Assembly (NCBI GenBank): GCA_020025345.1 | Contig: JAHHSH010000043.1 | Span: 1 to 15,090, forward strand | Direction of reading: 5' to 3' | Length of the DNA stretch: 15,090 bases | DNA from: Oscillospiraceae bacterium | GTDB taxonomy: Bacteria > Bacillota > Clostridia > Oscillospirales > Oscillospiraceae | Shown here: positions 14,501-15,090 of the stretch, piece by piece | Numbering within the stretch: the first letter of the stretch is position 1 | Layout of the letters: the number at the start of each line of letters is the position of its first letter | Made by a program: the position numbers and the translations under genes | Notes under the pieces: generated by a model | Databases searched by the model: none | What the model was told of the DNA's origin: nothing | Seen by the model: only the letters and a program-made list of their open reading frames with translations

Positions 14501-15062
14501 TCTGCGCCGTGTGTCTATTGGAGCACCGCGCTTTTTGCAGGCAGAGCAGACATTGAGCGCTGCGGAACGGGGAACGGCCATGCACTTGGCAATGCAGTAT
14601 CTGGACTTCTCGGCGCAGGCCGACAGCCCGGAGGAGCAGGTGCGTCGCTTGCAGGAGCGCCGCCTTTTGACGGAGCAGCAGGCACAGGCCGTAGATTGCC
14701 GGAAGCTGACGGCGTTTTTGAATTCACCCTTAGCGCAGCGCATTCGCAGTGCACCGCGTGTTTGGCGGGAATATCCCTTTGCGCTGCTGCTGCCCGCTAC
14801 GCTCTATGAGCCGTCGATGGATCCGTCGGAGCAGATGCTGCTGCAGGGCGTAGTGGACTGCTGTTTTGAGACGGCGGATGGCCTTGTGATCGTGGATTTT
14901 AAGACAGATCGGATCCGCCCCGGCGAGGAGGCAGAGCGTGGAGAAGTATACCGTCCGCAGCTGTCTGCCTATGCGCAAGCCATCCATCAGATCTTTGAAA
15001 AACCGGTTGTGGAGCAGGTTTTGTATTTCTTTGCCACAGAAACAGAAATTTCTTTGAAATAA
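11508..15062 (+). CDS. addA: ATP-dependent helicase/nuclease subunit A
   Basis: AddA is the 3'-to-5' motor of the AddAB complex, and its nuclease domain cuts the 3' strand until Chi is met. The 1184-residue product has UvrD-type superfamily 1 motifs in order: the Q-motif region LTNEQEKAV, Walker A AAAGSGKT (25-32, Lys31), Walker B VDEYQDTN (Asp402, Glu403), motif IV NFRSRREV (472-479), motif V IHKSKGLEFPVVF (772-784) and motif VI YVAMTRAKEKL (847-857). The C-terminal nuclease motif IVDFKTDR has Asp1130 and Lys1132, followed by YRPQLSAYAQAI. It starts inside addB at ATG 11508 with AAAGGAGG (11494-11501), so the two subunits are translated together. It is slightly shorter than the Bacillus subtilis protein (about 1230) but complete. 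It ends 28 bases before the window edge, where nothing further is seen. Confidence 0.97.
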   Translation: MEAIRLTNEQEKAVYNRGGSLLVSAAAGSGKTKVLVERLFAYMEEEHCHVDDFLIITYTKAAAAELRGKIAKELSKRVAAEPNNRHLRQQLFRVYQADIKTVDAFCASLLRENVHLLSGEENDSLTPDFRVLDESESFTMKERVLGRVLEEFYQRLEQQDGDAALLAQTLGAGRDDRMLETLVLEMHSKIQSHPYPLQWLAQEQENWQHLPEHLSESTYGRVIMDDTVRRALFWADCLERAAEEMEPCPAVATAYADRFLEVAQVLRTYQEAAQKGWEAMGQVQPVFRRMGTVRGEENAYYKERAKTVLDQCKKDLKKMTAVYAQPEKEHMEDLQAMAPAMSALLQLTADFTHAYQKEKLRRNAMDFSDQEHFAIEILLQPDGAPTELARQLSTRYREIMVDEYQDTNAVQNCIFNAISREGKNLFVVGDVKQSIYRFRLADPTIFLEKYLAYASVEQAGEGEPRKVLLSRNFRSRREVLDTTNFIFENIMSRQMGEMDYGDEERLNFGAEYYQPREGVETEFHLVSVANTEEENFDRQETEARFVAGQIRKMLDEGFPVQDGESVRAAKPEDIVILMRSPRARQKAFTEALKQENIPCSTSENESLFATMEIAVIFSLLQIIDNPRQDVPLISVLRSPLFGFTPDRLAQIRALCPTGDYYDALRADTERDSVTFCEVLQELRTLAHDLSVDRLVWEIYSRLHVQAVFGAMEGGRQRKDNLTAFYAYASRQAAAGQKSVFDFVAQLHKLLESGDAPLLHTQASSGGVQIMSIHKSKGLEFPVVFLCDMQKTFNGEDFKRPVLVHPTLGLGTERVEPERRIRYDTISKTAVAKQMERESRAEEMRILYVAMTRAKEKLVIVDCMKSARKHVRDLLALTDLPVPPEVVGSARCPGDWILLPLLNSYEAGIIHQWADMEPHQLHSTFGGWKVRLWENPVSNGRAGETEREEVETRPIPDLSGLRRTYAHTAACTVPSKVTATQLKGRELDEEIAQGTASPHLRRVSIGAPRFLQAEQTLSAAERGTAMHLAMQYLDFSAQADSPEEQVRRLQERRLLTEQQAQAVDCRKLTAFLNSPLAQRIRSAPRVWREYPFALLLPATLYEPSMDPSEQMLLQGVVDCCFETADGLVIVDFKTDRIRPGEEAERGEVYRPQLSAYAQAIHQIFEKPVVEQVLYFFATETEISLK

Positions 15063-15090
15063 TACTTGATTTCTTGCGCGAAATGTGGTA

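Overview
The window looks like chromosomal DNA of an endospore-forming, low-copy-repeat Clostridia-type Firmicute, probably a gut Oscillospiraceae/Ruminococcaceae relative. The grounds are a spoIIR gene, an AddAB (RexAB-type) recombination nuclease instead of RecBCD, strong AGGAGG-like ribosome sites before nearly every gene, and sigma-A promoters with TATAAT boxes. The genus is an inference. No rRNA, tRNA, transposase, integrase or CRISPR array was seen.

Left part (1-4.9 kb) is accessory in character. It opens with the last 41 codons of a nitroreductase-like protein. A structured, gene-free stretch of about 290 bases follows, then a tight three-gene operon: a DUF2871 membrane protein, a VOC/glyoxalase-fold protein and a thioredoxin-like protein. 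Next comes what looks like a frameshifted Cys/His-rich small gene, then ybaK (misacylated-tRNA deacylase) and a stand-alone small alarmone synthetase of the RelQ/YjbM type. Facing these on the minus strand is a short DUF6061-like gene whose 3' end runs through a 13-bp perfect inverted repeat. A 322-base gap (3455-3776) holds two terminator-like hairpins, four tandem 10-bp repeats and a palindrome with a 7-bp centre. It is the most unusual non-coding part of the window. A SWIM zinc-finger protein of unknown role and a convergent DUF378 membrane protein close this part, with one shared hairpin between them.

Right part (5.0-15.1 kb) is core-like, more GC-rich and all on the plus strand. It carries a DUF1015 protein with its own promoter, ispE (MEP isoprenoid pathway), spoIIR (forespore-to-mother-cell signal that triggers pro-sigma-E processing), and the addB-addA operon. 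Rho-independent terminators separate DUF1015/ispE, ispE/spoIIR and spoIIR/addB, so these are largely separate transcription units. addB has a near-consensus promoter (TTGGCA, 17-bp spacer, TATAAT), and addA starts inside addB with a 26-base overlap, as expected for two subunits of one helicase-nuclease.

No clearly new multi-gene system could be demonstrated. The points most worth checking are the repeat/palindrome cluster at 3583-3682, the frameshifted small gene at 1671-1837, the SWIM protein, and the spoIIR start codon placed right after a terminator T-tract.
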